Source: Cytophagales bacterium (GTDB taxonomy: Bacteria; Bacteroidota; Bacteroidia; Cytophagales; Cyclobacteriaceae). From it: a stretch of DNA of 7,480 nt. Positions 1-6,525 of the stretch are shown here, piece by piece. The notes below the pieces were generated by a model. That model was not told the DNA's origin. It saw only the letters and a program-made list of their open reading frames with translations, and did not search any database. Position numbers and translations under genes: made by a program. The stretch is taken from assembly GCA_003537495.1 (NCBI GenBank), contig DPSB01000218.1, positions 1 to 7,480 of the forward strand. The letters are read 5' to 3'. Positions within the stretch are counted from its first letter, which is position 1, and every line of letters starts with the position of its first letter.

Positions 1-22
1 GAGTCTGGTGGCAGGCGGTTGT

Positions 23-56
23 TTTGTTTTTTAAGGATTGATTTTAGCTAACTTTG
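23..56 (+). promoter_or_regulatory. Candidate Bacteroidota promoter for the NIPSNAP gene
   Basis: TTTG at 23-26 and TAACTTTG at 49-56 match the Bacteroidota -33 (TTG/TTTG) and -7 (TANNTTTG) elements, separated by 22 bases. This is within or near the spacing usually seen for the primary sigma factor of this phylum. The start codon at 79 lies 22 bases after the -7 element, which gives a short leader. The match is seen directly; promoter activity is inferred. Confidence 0.55.
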
Positions 57-78
57 ATTGATTCAAAATTTCTGATTT

Positions 79-855
79 ATGAAAATAGTTAAGGCTACTC
101 TTTTTTGTTTTGCATGTTTGATTGCGTGGGCTGTAAATGCGGCACCGAAGCAAGAGTTTTATGAACTTCGGATTTATACCTTTAAATCGCCCGAGCAATT
201 GCAACGCACCGAGGCTTATCTTGAAAAAGCATTGTTGCCAGCATTACATCGGCAGGGCAACTCAAGGGTGGGTGTGTTCAGGCCAGTTGAAACAGATTCT
301 ACTTTTGGAAAAAAATTGTATGTGCTGATTCCGCACAAAACACTGGCGGCTTTTGATAAACAGGAAAGTTTACTGGCCAAAGACAAAACTTATTTAGAAA
401 GTGGTAAAGATTATCTGGATGCGGTTTACACCAACGCACCCTATCTGCGCATTCAAACAATTTTACTAAAAGCATTTGCAGGCATGCCTATAGCAGCCAA
501 GCCCGAGTTAAAAACTCCGGTAAGTGAACGTGTATACGAATTGCGCAGCTACGAAGGCCACACCGAAAAAATCTATCGCAACAAAGTAGATATGTTTAAT
601 ACCGGTGATGAAGTGGGTTTGTTTAAGCGACTTGGGTTTAATGCGGTGTTCTATGGTGAAGTATTAAGCGGTGGTCGCATGCCCAACCTGATGTATATGA
701 CCACGTTCGAAAACAAAGCTTCGCGCGATGCCCACTGGAAAACTTTTGTGGACGATGCGCAATGGAAAACGCTCTCCGCCATGCCCGAATACAAAAACAA
801 TGTTTCGAAGAATGAGATACTTTTTCTAAGACCTACAACATATTCTGATTTGTAG
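79..855 (+). CDS. Exported NIPSNAP-family protein
   Basis: A 258-residue protein with an N-terminal signal peptide: Lys residues, a hydrophobic core at about 7-18, and a probable cleavage after the VNAA stretch near residue 22. The mature part starts with a FYELRIYTF-type strand (about 27-35), the usual opening of a NIPSNAP ferredoxin-like alpha/beta domain. A second related half opens at about residue 152 with VYELRSYEG and carries the family-like FKRLGF and YMTTFENKASRDAHW stretches. It is therefore a two-domain tandem of the dimeric alpha/beta barrel type. Bacterial exported NIPSNAP proteins have no firmly assigned reaction, so I give none. Cys residues in the hydrophobic core do not form a convincing lipobox, so a soluble periplasmic protein is favoured. 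The peptidase gene follows after 50 bases; no functional link is evident. A good -33/-7 promoter lies just upstream. Confidence 0.85.
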   Translation: MKIVKATLFCFACLIAWAVNAAPKQEFYELRIYTFKSPEQLQRTEAYLEKALLPALHRQGNSRVGVFRPVETDSTFGKKLYVLIPHKTLAAFDKQESLLAKDKTYLESGKDYLDAVYTNAPYLRIQTILLKAFAGMPIAAKPELKTPVSERVYELRSYEGHTEKIYRNKVDMFNTGDEVGLFKRLGFNAVFYGEVLSGGRMPNLMYMTTFENKASRDAHWKTFVDDAQWKTLSAMPEYKNNVSKNEILFLRPTTYSDL

Positions 856-905
856 CAGTTACTGGATTGTGGAGGTTCGTATTTACAACTGAAATTTTGT
901 GCGGT

Positions 906-2342
906 ATGAATATTAAAAGATTAGCAGCATTAGCTTTTTCAACGGTAGTTATGGTAGCGATGGTAACGCTATCGGCCTGTAATGAGGACGATGAACACCC
1001 CAACCAACATGTGAATAACTGGATAGAAGTGAACATGGATTTCTGGTATTATTGGAATACCACCATGCCATCCAACCCCAATAAAACATTGGCGCCCGAT
1101 GATTTTTTTGAGAGCCTACTCAATGATGATGATCGCTTTTCGTGGATACAAGATAACTATCAGGAATTACTTAATTCGTTACAAGGCGTAAACGAAGAAG
1201 CTGGTTATGAGTTGGCGCTATTTAATGAAAGCCTCGATAACAACAATGTAATTGCACAGATCGTGTACATTAAACCAGCATCGCCAGCGGAAGTTGCCGG
1301 GTTAAAGCGTGGAGACGTTATCACTCACATCAATAACCAACAACTTACTACCGAAAATTACCAAACCATTCTTGCGGCTACGGGCGATGATCATACGATT
1401 ACTTACCGCGCACTTGACCTGGCTAACGAGGTTTTTCTCACTGCTCAAACCAAATCGCTTACCACGGTGGTATATTCCGAAAATCCTAATTTCCTGAATA
1501 AGGTTTTTGTACACAACGATCGCAAGATTGGCTACTACGTGTATAATCTTTTTGTTTCGGGAGTTGCTGGTAGCGAGGCGGAGCAGAGAAAGTATAATAC
1601 AGAGATGGATAACATCTTTGCATCATTTCAATCGGCCAGTATTACCGACCTTATAATTGATTTACGATTCAATAGTGGCGGTGCAGAGAGTGCTACCGTT
1701 AACCTGGCCAGTCTGGTGGGTAAAGGTGTTGATAATACCAAGGTGTTTACCATTCGTGAGTATAACTCGCTGGTAGAAACTGAAATCAAAAACGATCCTG
1801 ATCTTGGTGCAGAGTTTCTGGACGTAGAGTTTGTTACCAAATCCCAAAACATTGGCAATCAGTTAACCAATAACCGGGTGTACATCCTTACGGGAACACG
1901 CACGGCCTCGGCCAGTGAACTATTAATTAATGGTTTACGGCCTTACACGGATGTGTTTTTAATTGGCAGCACTACGGTTGGTAAAGATGTGGGCTCTATT
2001 TCACTGTTTGATGAGGATGACACCCGCAATACCTGGGGCATGCAACCCATCGTTACCAAATCATTTAATAGTCTTGAGCAGTCAGATTATTCAAATGGAT
2101 TTACACCTCAGATTGCACTAGACGATAACAACTTAATCATTTATCCATTGGGCGATGAGCGTGAGTTATTGTTGGCGCGTGCGCTACAAGAGATCACCGG
2201 CATAACCGATCCGGGCCGTACACGGGCCGCCAAAACATGGGGCAAGGAGGTTGGCCACTCATTGGATTTAAAGAAACACAGCAATGTGTTGGTAATTGAT
2301 GAACCGAACCAGCAAAAGCTGATCCGGTTGATGAATCAATAA
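906..2342 (+). CDS. S41-family peptidase lipoprotein with PDZ domain
   Basis: A 478-residue serine endopeptidase of the C-terminal processing peptidase type, predicted to be anchored to the outer membrane by a lipid. The ATG at 906 is chosen over an in-frame TTG 39 bases upstream because it places a proper lipoprotein signal directly at the N terminus: KR, a hydrophobic core, then the lipobox L-S-A-C with lipid Cys25. An N-terminal S41 cap domain (about 35-90, Trp/Tyr-rich WYYWN) comes next. A PDZ domain follows at about 95-185, with PASPAEVAGLKRGD near 124-137. The catalytic domain covers about 205-430, with DLRFNSGG at 252-259. The nucleophile is Ser335 in TASASE and the general base is Lys360 in TVGKD. 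Their 25-residue spacing equals that of the Ser/Lys pair in E. coli Prc and plant CtpA, so the enzyme should be active. The acidic NEDDE after the lipid Cys suggests surface export. The substrate is unknown. Confidence 0.92.
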   Translation: MNIKRLAALAFSTVVMVAMVTLSACNEDDEHPNQHVNNWIEVNMDFWYYWNTTMPSNPNKTLAPDDFFESLLNDDDRFSWIQDNYQELLNSLQGVNEEAGYELALFNESLDNNNVIAQIVYIKPASPAEVAGLKRGDVITHINNQQLTTENYQTILAATGDDHTITYRALDLANEVFLTAQTKSLTTVVYSENPNFLNKVFVHNDRKIGYYVYNLFVSGVAGSEAEQRKYNTEMDNIFASFQSASITDLIIDLRFNSGGAESATVNLASLVGKGVDNTKVFTIREYNSLVETEIKNDPDLGAEFLDVEFVTKSQNIGNQLTNNRVYILTGTRTASASELLINGLRPYTDVFLIGSTTVGKDVGSISLFDEDDTRNTWGMQPIVTKSFNSLEQSDYSNGFTPQIALDDNNLIIYPLGDERELLLARALQEITGITDPGRTRAAKTWGKEVGHSLDLKKHSNVLVIDEPNQQKLIRLMNQ

Positions 2343-2358
2343 TCATTACCTATTCATC
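2330..2358. terminator. Inverted repeat across the two convergent stop codons
   Basis: GATGAAT at 2330-2336 is perfectly complementary to ATTCATC at 2352-2358, leaving a 15-base loop that contains both stop codons of the convergent genes. A hairpin here would serve transcripts from both strands, so a bidirectional terminator is possible. The stem is AT-rich and no T-run follows on either side, so it would be weak. The repeat is seen directly; termination is a guess. Confidence 0.25.
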
Positions 2359-3006
2359 GCGTCTGCCCGCCACAACTTTTTTACCTTTAGTAAGCATGCT
2401 GGTTAAGGCAATGTGAAAGGTGTTTACCTCCAGGTTTTCGTAAGGTCTGGTACCATCCGAAAGGGTAAAGTTTTTATTGAAGAAAGGAGTAGCATAATAT
2501 TTAAAACGCAGACTCATGCCTCGCGGAAAGCGAATGCCAGCAAACACAGCATGGTAGAAAGCCGGAGTTCTGCGACTGAACCACGTGTTGAACTTGCTTA
2601 CCTTCTCGTCATTCTCAAAACGTTTTTCTTTATAGTTGAAGGGAATCTCAAACTCATAGCCACCATAAACATACATGCCGTGCATATCGCCAATTTTAAA
2701 ACCTATTGGCAGCCCTACGTTGTAGGTGCGATGTTTCGTGCGCAAATCCGGACCAGCATCGGTAATAAACCCAACATTGCGTAACGAAATACCGGCAATC
2801 ATACCCATGTTGCGCCCCTGATCGAAATGCGCCAGCGACTGGCCATGAAAGAACATCGTAAAACGAGGAATGGCCGAATCCTCCATGCCATTGTTATTGA
2901 TGCTGGCAAAACCCAGAATAATTTCACCATCAGAAGTAATGTAAGGCCGTTGGCCAAAAACCAATCCTGAAACAAAAACCAGGGCTACAGAAAACAAGAA
3001 GCGCAT
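2350..3006 (-). CDS. Exported probable outer-membrane beta-barrel protein, function unknown
   Basis: A 218-residue protein with a clear signal peptide: MRF start, hydrophobic core 3-17, and probable cleavage between Gly18 and Gln19, the before-Gln pattern common in this phylum. The mature chain has no obvious catalytic motif. It alternates polar and hydrophobic or aromatic residues in short runs separated by Gly/Asn/Asp turns (for example MYVYGGYEFEIPF near 110-123, and MSLRFKYYATPFF). This fits a small transmembrane beta-barrel or porin-like outer membrane protein. The chain ends in a basic tail (KGKKVVAGRRDE) rather than a C-terminal aromatic residue, so the last strand is probably the FHIALTSML stretch near 197-205. 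It converges on the S41 peptidase gene and diverges from glyA across 151 bases. No family is recognised with confidence. A soluble periplasmic beta-rich protein is the main alternative. Confidence 0.7.
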   Translation of the reverse strand: MRFLFSVALVFVSGLVFGQRPYITSDGEIILGFASINNNGMEDSAIPRFTMFFHGQSLAHFDQGRNMGMIAGISLRNVGFITDAGPDLRTKHRTYNVGLPIGFKIGDMHGMYVYGGYEFEIPFNYKEKRFENDEKVSKFNTWFSRRTPAFYHAVFAGIRFPRGMSLRFKYYATPFFNKNFTLSDGTRPYENLEVNTFHIALTSMLTKGKKVVAGRRDE

Positions 3007-3042
3007 ATCGTTATGATTTTGGGTTAATTACTAACAAGACGC

Positions 3043-3109
3043 ACGGTCAGCATGAACCGTTGCACGAGCAAACTCTAAAATCGTTGCTTTTTTGAATGCT
3101 ACCCGTGCA
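3043..3109. repeat. Cluster of short inverted repeats in the divergent intergenic region
   Basis: Three short inverted pairs lie in the 151-base region between two divergent genes. ACGGT (3043-3047) pairs with ACCGT (3056-3060). TGCACG (3061-3066) pairs with CGTGCA (3104-3109). AGCAA (3067-3071) pairs with TTGCT (3084-3088), nested inside the previous pair and followed by a T-run at 3089-3093. They could be operator or leader structures for either gene. The pairs are short enough that some may be chance. Confidence 0.25.
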
Positions 3110-3127
3110 GGGCTGCTGAGTTTACCT

Positions 3128-3135
3128 TATTTTTG
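3128..3135 (+). promoter_or_regulatory. Candidate -7 promoter element for glyA
   Basis: TATTTTTG matches the Bacteroidota -7 consensus TANNTTTG exactly and ends 22 bases before the glyA start, giving a predicted leader of under 20 bases. No TTG at the right distance upstream is seen; the closest TTTG, at 3091-3094, is 33 bases away, too far. The -7 match is clear, but the promoter as a whole is incomplete. Confidence 0.45.
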
Positions 3136-3157
3136 ACGCCTCAACATCCAACCACTT

Positions 3158-4429
3158 ATGAAGCGCGATAAAGTTGTTTTTGACCTGATTGAAAAAGAAA
3201 AGCAAAGACAGGAACATGGTATTGAACTGATTGCATCCGAAAACTTTGTGTCGCCACAGGTTATGAAGGCACAAGGCTCGGTACTTACCAATAAATATGC
3301 AGAGGGCTTGCCCGGCAAACGCTATTATGGAGGCTGCGAAGTGGTGGACGAAGTAGAGCAATTGGCTATTGACCGGATTAAAGAACTTTTTGGTGCCGAG
3401 TGGGCAAACGTGCAGCCACACTCAGGCGCACAAGCCAACGCTGCAGTAATGTTGGCTTGCCTTAAACCGGGCGATAAAATTCTGGGCTTCGATCTTTCGC
3501 ATGGTGGCCATTTAACACACGGCTCGCCTGTAAATTTTTCAGGTAAACTATATGTGCCCGCTTTTTACGGTGTAGAACAAGAAACCGGTCTTATCGATTT
3601 TGATAAAGTATTGGAAACGGCTTTGCGCGAAAAGCCTAAGATGATTATCTGCGGGGCTTCAGCCTATAGCCGCGATTGGGATTATGCAAAACTTCGCGCT
3701 GCCGCAGATGCAGTAGGCGCGTTGTTACTGGCAGACGTTTCGCACCCGGCCGGATTGATTGCGCGTGGATTGTTGAACGACCCCATGGAACATTGCCACA
3801 TCGTTACAACTACTACTCATAAAACTTTGCGCGGCCCGCGCGGTGGATTGATTATGCTGGGTAAAAACTTTGATAATCCTTTCGGATTAAAAACCCCGAA
3901 GGGTGAGTTACGCAAAATGTCTTCTGTGTTGGATTCAGGAGTATTTCCTGGAACGCAAGGTGGCCCACTGGAGCATGTTATTGCTGCCAAAGCGGTTGCA
4001 TTTGGTGAAGCATTAAGCGATGATTATTTAACCTACATCGTTCAGGTTGCAAAAAATGCAAAGGCCATGGCCGATGCATTTGTGCAGAAAGGATATAAAA
4101 TTATTTCGGGCGGCACCGATAATCATTTGATGTTGATTGATCTTCGGTCGAAAAACTTAACCGGTAAACTGGCAGAGGAATCATTGATTAAAGCAGACAT
4201 CACCATCAATAAAAACATGGTGCCGTTCGATACGCAATCACCAATGGTTACTTCGGGCATGCGCATTGGCACACCAGCTATTACTACACGCGGACTCAAA
4301 GAGAAAGATGTTGTAAAAGTGGTGGATTTGATTGACGAAGCACTGCAAAAGCCAACCGATGAAAAACACCTGAAGGCCGTAAAACGCAAGGTGAATGGCC
4401 TGATGAAAAAATTCCCATTGTATAGCTAA
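3158..4429 (+). CDS. glyA: Serine hydroxymethyltransferase
   Basis: A 423-residue cytoplasmic PLP enzyme that interconverts serine plus tetrahydrofolate with glycine plus 5,10-methylene-tetrahydrofolate, the main entry of one-carbon units. The length is normal for the family. Visible hallmarks run in the expected order: IELIASENF near 22-30; [17 protein letters not shown], which binds substrate and contributes to the neighbouring active site; [16 protein letters not shown] at about 114-122; the PLP-nitrogen Asp193 in ADVSHPAG; and the Schiff-base Lys222 in [14 protein letters not shown]. Asp-to-Lys spacing is 29, as in the E. coli enzyme. The C-terminal part carries the folate-side stretch [14 protein letters not shown]. 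The gene diverges from an exported-protein gene and is followed after only 20 bases by a toxin-antitoxin pair. Transcription probably starts from the -7 element at 3128. Nothing looks truncated. Confidence 0.98.
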   Translation: MKRDKVVFDLIEKEKQRQEHGIELIASENFVSPQVMKAQGSVLTNKYAEGLPGKRYYGGCEVVDEVEQLAIDRIKELFGAEWANVQPHSGAQANAAVMLACLKPGDKILGFDLSHGGHLTHGSPVNFSGKLYVPAFYGVEQETGLIDFDKVLETALREKPKMIICGASAYSRDWDYAKLRAAADAVGALLLADVSHPAGLIARGLLNDPMEHCHIVTTTTHKTLRGPRGGLIMLGKNFDNPFGLKTPKGELRKMSSVLDSGVFPGTQGGPLEHVIAAKAVAFGEALSDDYLTYIVQVAKNAKAMADAFVQKGYKIISGGTDNHLMLIDLRSKNLTGKLAEESLIKADITINKNMVPFDTQSPMVTSGMRIGTPAITTRGLKEKDVVKVVDLIDEALQKPTDEKHLKAVKRKVNGLMKKFPLYS

Positions 4430-4434
4430 ACCCT

Positions 4435-4450
4435 TACCTTTGGGCAGGTA
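4435..4450 (+). promoter_or_regulatory. -7 element inside a palindrome at the antitoxin start: candidate promoter/operator
   Basis: TACCTTTG at 4435-4442 matches TANNTTTG. The same bases form the left half of an imperfect palindrome: TACCT (4435-4439), a six-base centre, and AGGTA (4446-4450), whose last A is the first base of the antitoxin ATG. The -7 element ends only 7 bases before the start codon, so the transcript would be leaderless or almost so. A TTG at 4418-4420 is only 14 bases upstream, shorter than usual for a -33 element. Autorepression by the toxin-antitoxin complex at such a site is typical of type II modules, but here it is inferred. Confidence 0.4.
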
Positions 4451-4680
4451 TGAGAAACATTGAGCCAAATCTACAAAGCATAGTAACAGAACTTGTTCGG
4501 TTAACCGAAACGCAGCGCGAGCAGTTGATGATTGCGCTTCAAAAACTAAAATCACCCGCCTCCAAACACCCCGTAAAAATTACGCAGCTTGCCGGGTTGG
4601 GTAAAGAAATGTGGCGGCAGGTTGATGTAGAAAAATATATTCAGGAATTGCGAGATGAGTGGAGCGATCGAAAAGTTTGA
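4450..4680 (+). CDS. VapB-like type II antitoxin
   Basis: A 76-residue protein directly upstream of, and overlapping, a PIN toxin gene, the normal position of a VapB-type antitoxin. Residues about 5-35 form a predicted amphipathic helix pair (LTETQREQLMIALQKL) that probably dimerises. The C-terminal part (about 44-74) carries a pattern I remember from antitoxins paired with PIN toxins in Bacteroidota and cyanobacteria: LAGLGKEMW followed by VEKYIQELRDEW. In such proteins this region wraps around the toxin and blocks its active site. I see no classic AbrB, ribbon-helix-helix or helix-turn-helix signature, so any DNA binding must come from the N-terminal helices. The last 26 bases overlap the toxin gene in another frame, implying coupled translation. 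The role is inferred from context and motif rather than from a named family. Confidence 0.8.
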   Translation: MRNIEPNLQSIVTELVRLTETQREQLMIALQKLKSPASKHPVKITQLAGLGKEMWRQVDVEKYIQELRDEWSDRKV

Positions 4681-5095
4681 CAACAAAGCAGTTTATCTCG
4701 ATACGGCCCCATTGATTTATTATCTGGAACAAAACGCCACGCACAGTAGTTATCTGAATCAACTATTTAAAAAGAACGAAGCCGGAGAGTTTATTTTTTA
4801 CACCTCGGTTGTTACACTAACAGAAGTGCTAACGCTGCCTTTCAGGCAAGGAAATGTGGAGTTGGCAGAGCAATACCAATACTTTCTATCAGAAACCCAA
4901 ACACTTAAATTAATACCTGCGAATATACCCATAGCCAGACTTGCCGCTAAATTGCGAGCAGCGTATGGAATAAGAATGCCAGATGCAATTCATTTGGCAA
5001 CTGCTATGGAAATAAAGGCAGATTGGTTTCTGACAAATGATATTGCCTTAAAAAAGATAAAGGAATTAAATGTGATTACACTTACTCATGGCTGA
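4655..5095 (+). CDS. PIN-domain toxin ribonuclease (VapC-like)
   Basis: A 146-residue single PIN domain, normal length for a VapC-type toxin, which is a Mg2+-dependent endoribonuclease usually acting on tRNA or rRNA. All four acidic metal ligands expected of the family are visible: Asp16 in YLDTAPLIYYLE, Glu57 in VVTLTEVL, Asp110 in RMPDAIHLATA, and Asp129 in FLTNDIAL. The module therefore looks active rather than decayed. The start at 4655 lies inside the end of the antitoxin gene (26-base overlap) and puts the first strand and Asp16 at the usual distance from the N terminus. No other in-frame ATG is available before the motif. The last 8 bases overlap the start of tatC, so toxin and translocase may be translationally coupled. 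The RNA target cannot be read from the sequence. Confidence 0.93.
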   Translation: MSGAIEKFDNKAVYLDTAPLIYYLEQNATHSSYLNQLFKKNEAGEFIFYTSVVTLTEVLTLPFRQGNVELAEQYQYFLSETQTLKLIPANIPIARLAAKLRAAYGIRMPDAIHLATAMEIKADWFLTNDIALKKIKELNVITLTHG

Positions 5096-5921
5096 AGAAA
5101 AAGAAATGGCGTTTCTAGACCACCTGGAAGAATTGCGCTGGCATGTGGTGCGGTCGGTAGCTGCGATTTTTATAATGATGATCCTGGCATTCGTTTTTAC
5201 CGGATTTATTTTTGATGAAATTATTTTTGCCCCAAGCGACCCCAGCTTTGTAACGTTTCGCTGGCTTTGTCGCTTAGGCGAAATTACCGGAGTAGATGGT
5301 TTGTGCGTAACTAAAATTCCCATGAAACTGCAAAGCAGGTTTTTGATGGGTCAGTTTACCATGCAGCTCACTTCTTCGTTTGTTATTGGATTGTGTGTAG
5401 CATTCCCGTATGTAGTTTGGGAATTGTGGCGTTTTATTAGCCCGGGGTTGTATATACGCGAGAAGAAGGGCTCACGCGGAGCCGTGTTTTATGTTTCGTT
5501 TTTGTTTTTACTTGGTATTGCCTTTGGATATTTTATTCTAAGCCCAATGACGATTGCCTTTCTTGCCAACTATACCATCAGCGATAAAATTGCCAACGAG
5601 TTTGATATTACTTCATACGTTTCTACTATCACAGCGCTGGTACTTGGTAGCGGGTTGCTGTTTCAACTTCCGGTAGTAATGTTCTTTCTTACTAAAGTAG
5701 GAATTGTAACTCCTCAATTTCTGCGTAAATATCGTAAGCATGCCGTAGTGGTTATCTTAATTACAGGTGCGATTATTACGCCAAGTCCTGATCCGCTCAG
5801 CCAGTCGCTGATATCAATTCCATTATACATACTGTACGAAATCAGTATTTTAATTTCGGCTATGGAACTAAAGCGAAAAGAGAAACGTGAATTGGCCGAA
5901 TTACAAAACTCAGCAACATAA
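5088..5921 (+). CDS. tatC: Twin-arginine translocase subunit TatC
   Basis: A 277-residue inner-membrane protein that recognises twin-arginine signal peptides and recruits TatA to export folded proteins. It opens with the conserved cytoplasmic FLDHLEELRW (about 9-18), followed by six predicted membrane helices, the first at about 20-42. The conserved FISPGLYIRE stretch supplies Phe116 and Glu125, matching the E. coli Phe94 and Glu103 signal-binding residues in spacing. The loop after the first helix is longer than in E. coli (about 43-90) and includes two Cys, as is common in this phylum. Gln193 stands where E. coli has Glu170. Late motifs such as ITPSPDPLSQS are present. No tatA or tatB is in the window. 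The ATG at 5088 overlaps the toxin gene by 8 bases; an alternative ATG at 5106 would begin MAFLDHLEELR and remove the overlap. rpiB follows after 12 bases. Confidence 0.97.
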   Translation: MAEEKEMAFLDHLEELRWHVVRSVAAIFIMMILAFVFTGFIFDEIIFAPSDPSFVTFRWLCRLGEITGVDGLCVTKIPMKLQSRFLMGQFTMQLTSSFVIGLCVAFPYVVWELWRFISPGLYIREKKGSRGAVFYVSFLFLLGIAFGYFILSPMTIAFLANYTISDKIANEFDITSYVSTITALVLGSGLLFQLPVVMFFLTKVGIVTPQFLRKYRKHAVVVILITGAIITPSPDPLSQSLISIPLYILYEISILISAMELKRKEKRELAELQNSAT

Positions 5922-5933
5922 ATCACAACCCGT

Positions 5934-6362
5934 ATGAAAATTGCGATAGGTGCCGATCATGCCGGATTTGACTATAAACAAAATCTTATAGCCGAACTCA
6001 AAGCACAAGGACATGATGTTGTTGATTTTGGTACGCATTCAACTGACTCCGTAGATTATCCCGACTTTGCGCATCCGGTTGCTTCAAGTGTAGAATCAAA
6101 ACAAACAGAACTTGGTATTCTTATCTGCGGAAGCGCAAATGGGGTAGCGATAACGGCAAACAAACATCAAGGAATAAGAGCGGCTATTTGTTGGCTGCCC
6201 GAACTGGCTGCATTGGCTCGCCAACATAACAATGCAAATGTGGTTTGTATTCCGGCAAGATTTATTTCGTTAGCAGACGCCTCCAAAATTGTAAATACAT
6301 TTCTCACCACTGCATTTGAAGGCGGAAGGCACGACCGCAGAGTAGAAAAAATCAGTTGTTGA
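5934..6362 (+). CDS. rpiB: Ribose 5-phosphate isomerase B
   Basis: A 142-residue cytoplasmic enzyme of the RpiB/LacAB fold that interconverts ribose 5-phosphate and ribulose 5-phosphate in the non-oxidative pentose phosphate pathway. The N terminus has the substrate-binding GADHAG (Asp8, His9). The active-site loop LGILICGSANGVAITANK carries Cys65, the base used by E. coli-type enzymes, and His98 is in ARQHNNANV. The phosphate-binding FEGGRHDRRVEKI ends the chain. The loop reads GSANG where GSGNG or GTGIG is usual, a mild variation near the oxyanion hole. The gene lies 12 bases after tatC and is probably in the same transcript; I recall this tatC-rpiB order from other Bacteroidota. An allose 6-phosphate isomerase side activity is possible in this family and cannot be excluded by sequence. 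Confidence 0.96.
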   Translation: MKIAIGADHAGFDYKQNLIAELKAQGHDVVDFGTHSTDSVDYPDFAHPVASSVESKQTELGILICGSANGVAITANKHQGIRAAICWLPELAALARQHNNANVVCIPARFISLADASKIVNTFLTTAFEGGRHDRRVEKISC

Positions 6363-6411
6363 TTAAGACGATCGCTTCATAATTAACTTATTACTTTAAT
6401 TATAAAAAACT

Positions 6412-6430
6412 GAATCAATTGGTTTGATTC
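6412..6430. repeat. Perfect 7-bp inverted repeat downstream of rpiB
   Basis: GAATCAA at 6412-6418 and TTGATTC at 6424-6430 are perfect reverse complements around a five-base loop, in the 163-base gap between rpiB and the next gene. It may act as a terminator hairpin for the tatC-rpiB transcript, but no T-run follows directly; the nearest is at 6452-6457. An operator for the downstream gene is the alternative. The rest of the gap is AT-rich with no further clear signal; TACCTTTA at 6459-6466 is one base off the -7 consensus. Confidence 0.35.
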
Positions 6431-6525
6431 TTGCGTAAATGCTCTTGCTGATTTTTTATACCTTTATCTGTGTATTGTACGAACAAATCTTTCTCTTGAA
6501 TTTATAACCAGTTTAAATAAATAGT

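Noticed and set aside
1..51. Possible 3' end of an upstream gene
   Set aside because: All three plus-strand frames reach a stop within the first 51 bases, so a gene could end here, but the fragment is too short to choose a frame or recognise anything.
867..899. Promoter for the S41 peptidase: TTG at 867-869, 22 bases, then AAATTTTG at 892-899
   Set aside because: The -7 element has a mismatch at its first, well-conserved base, and the gene could also be read from the upstream promoter. Too weak to list.
867..905. Longer start (TTG at 867) for the S41 peptidase
   Set aside because: It would put 13 extra residues before a textbook lipoprotein signal peptide. The ATG at 906 fits the signal far better.
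2413..2784. Plus-strand open frame of 123 codons
   Set aside because: It lies opposite the signal-peptide-bearing minus-strand gene, its composition is unlike a folded protein, and it has no recognisable motif. It is an antisense shadow.
3069..3079. Minus-strand promoter for the 2350-3006 gene (TAGAGTTTG)
   Set aside because: The spacer inside the -7 element is 3 bases instead of 2, and no matching -33 element is evident.
4238..4555. Minus-strand open frame of 105 codons across the glyA end and antitoxin start
   Set aside because: It is antisense to two well-supported genes and shows no domain or signal.
5934..6362. RpiB loop GSANG as evidence of a changed or dead enzyme
   Set aside because: Cys65, Asp8, His9, His98 and the C-terminal Arg residues are all present, and small residues vary at this loop. 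It is probably a normal isomerase.
6459..6466. TACCTTTA as -7 element of the 6526 gene
   Set aside because: The final G of TANNTTTG is missing and no -33 TTG lies at suitable spacing.
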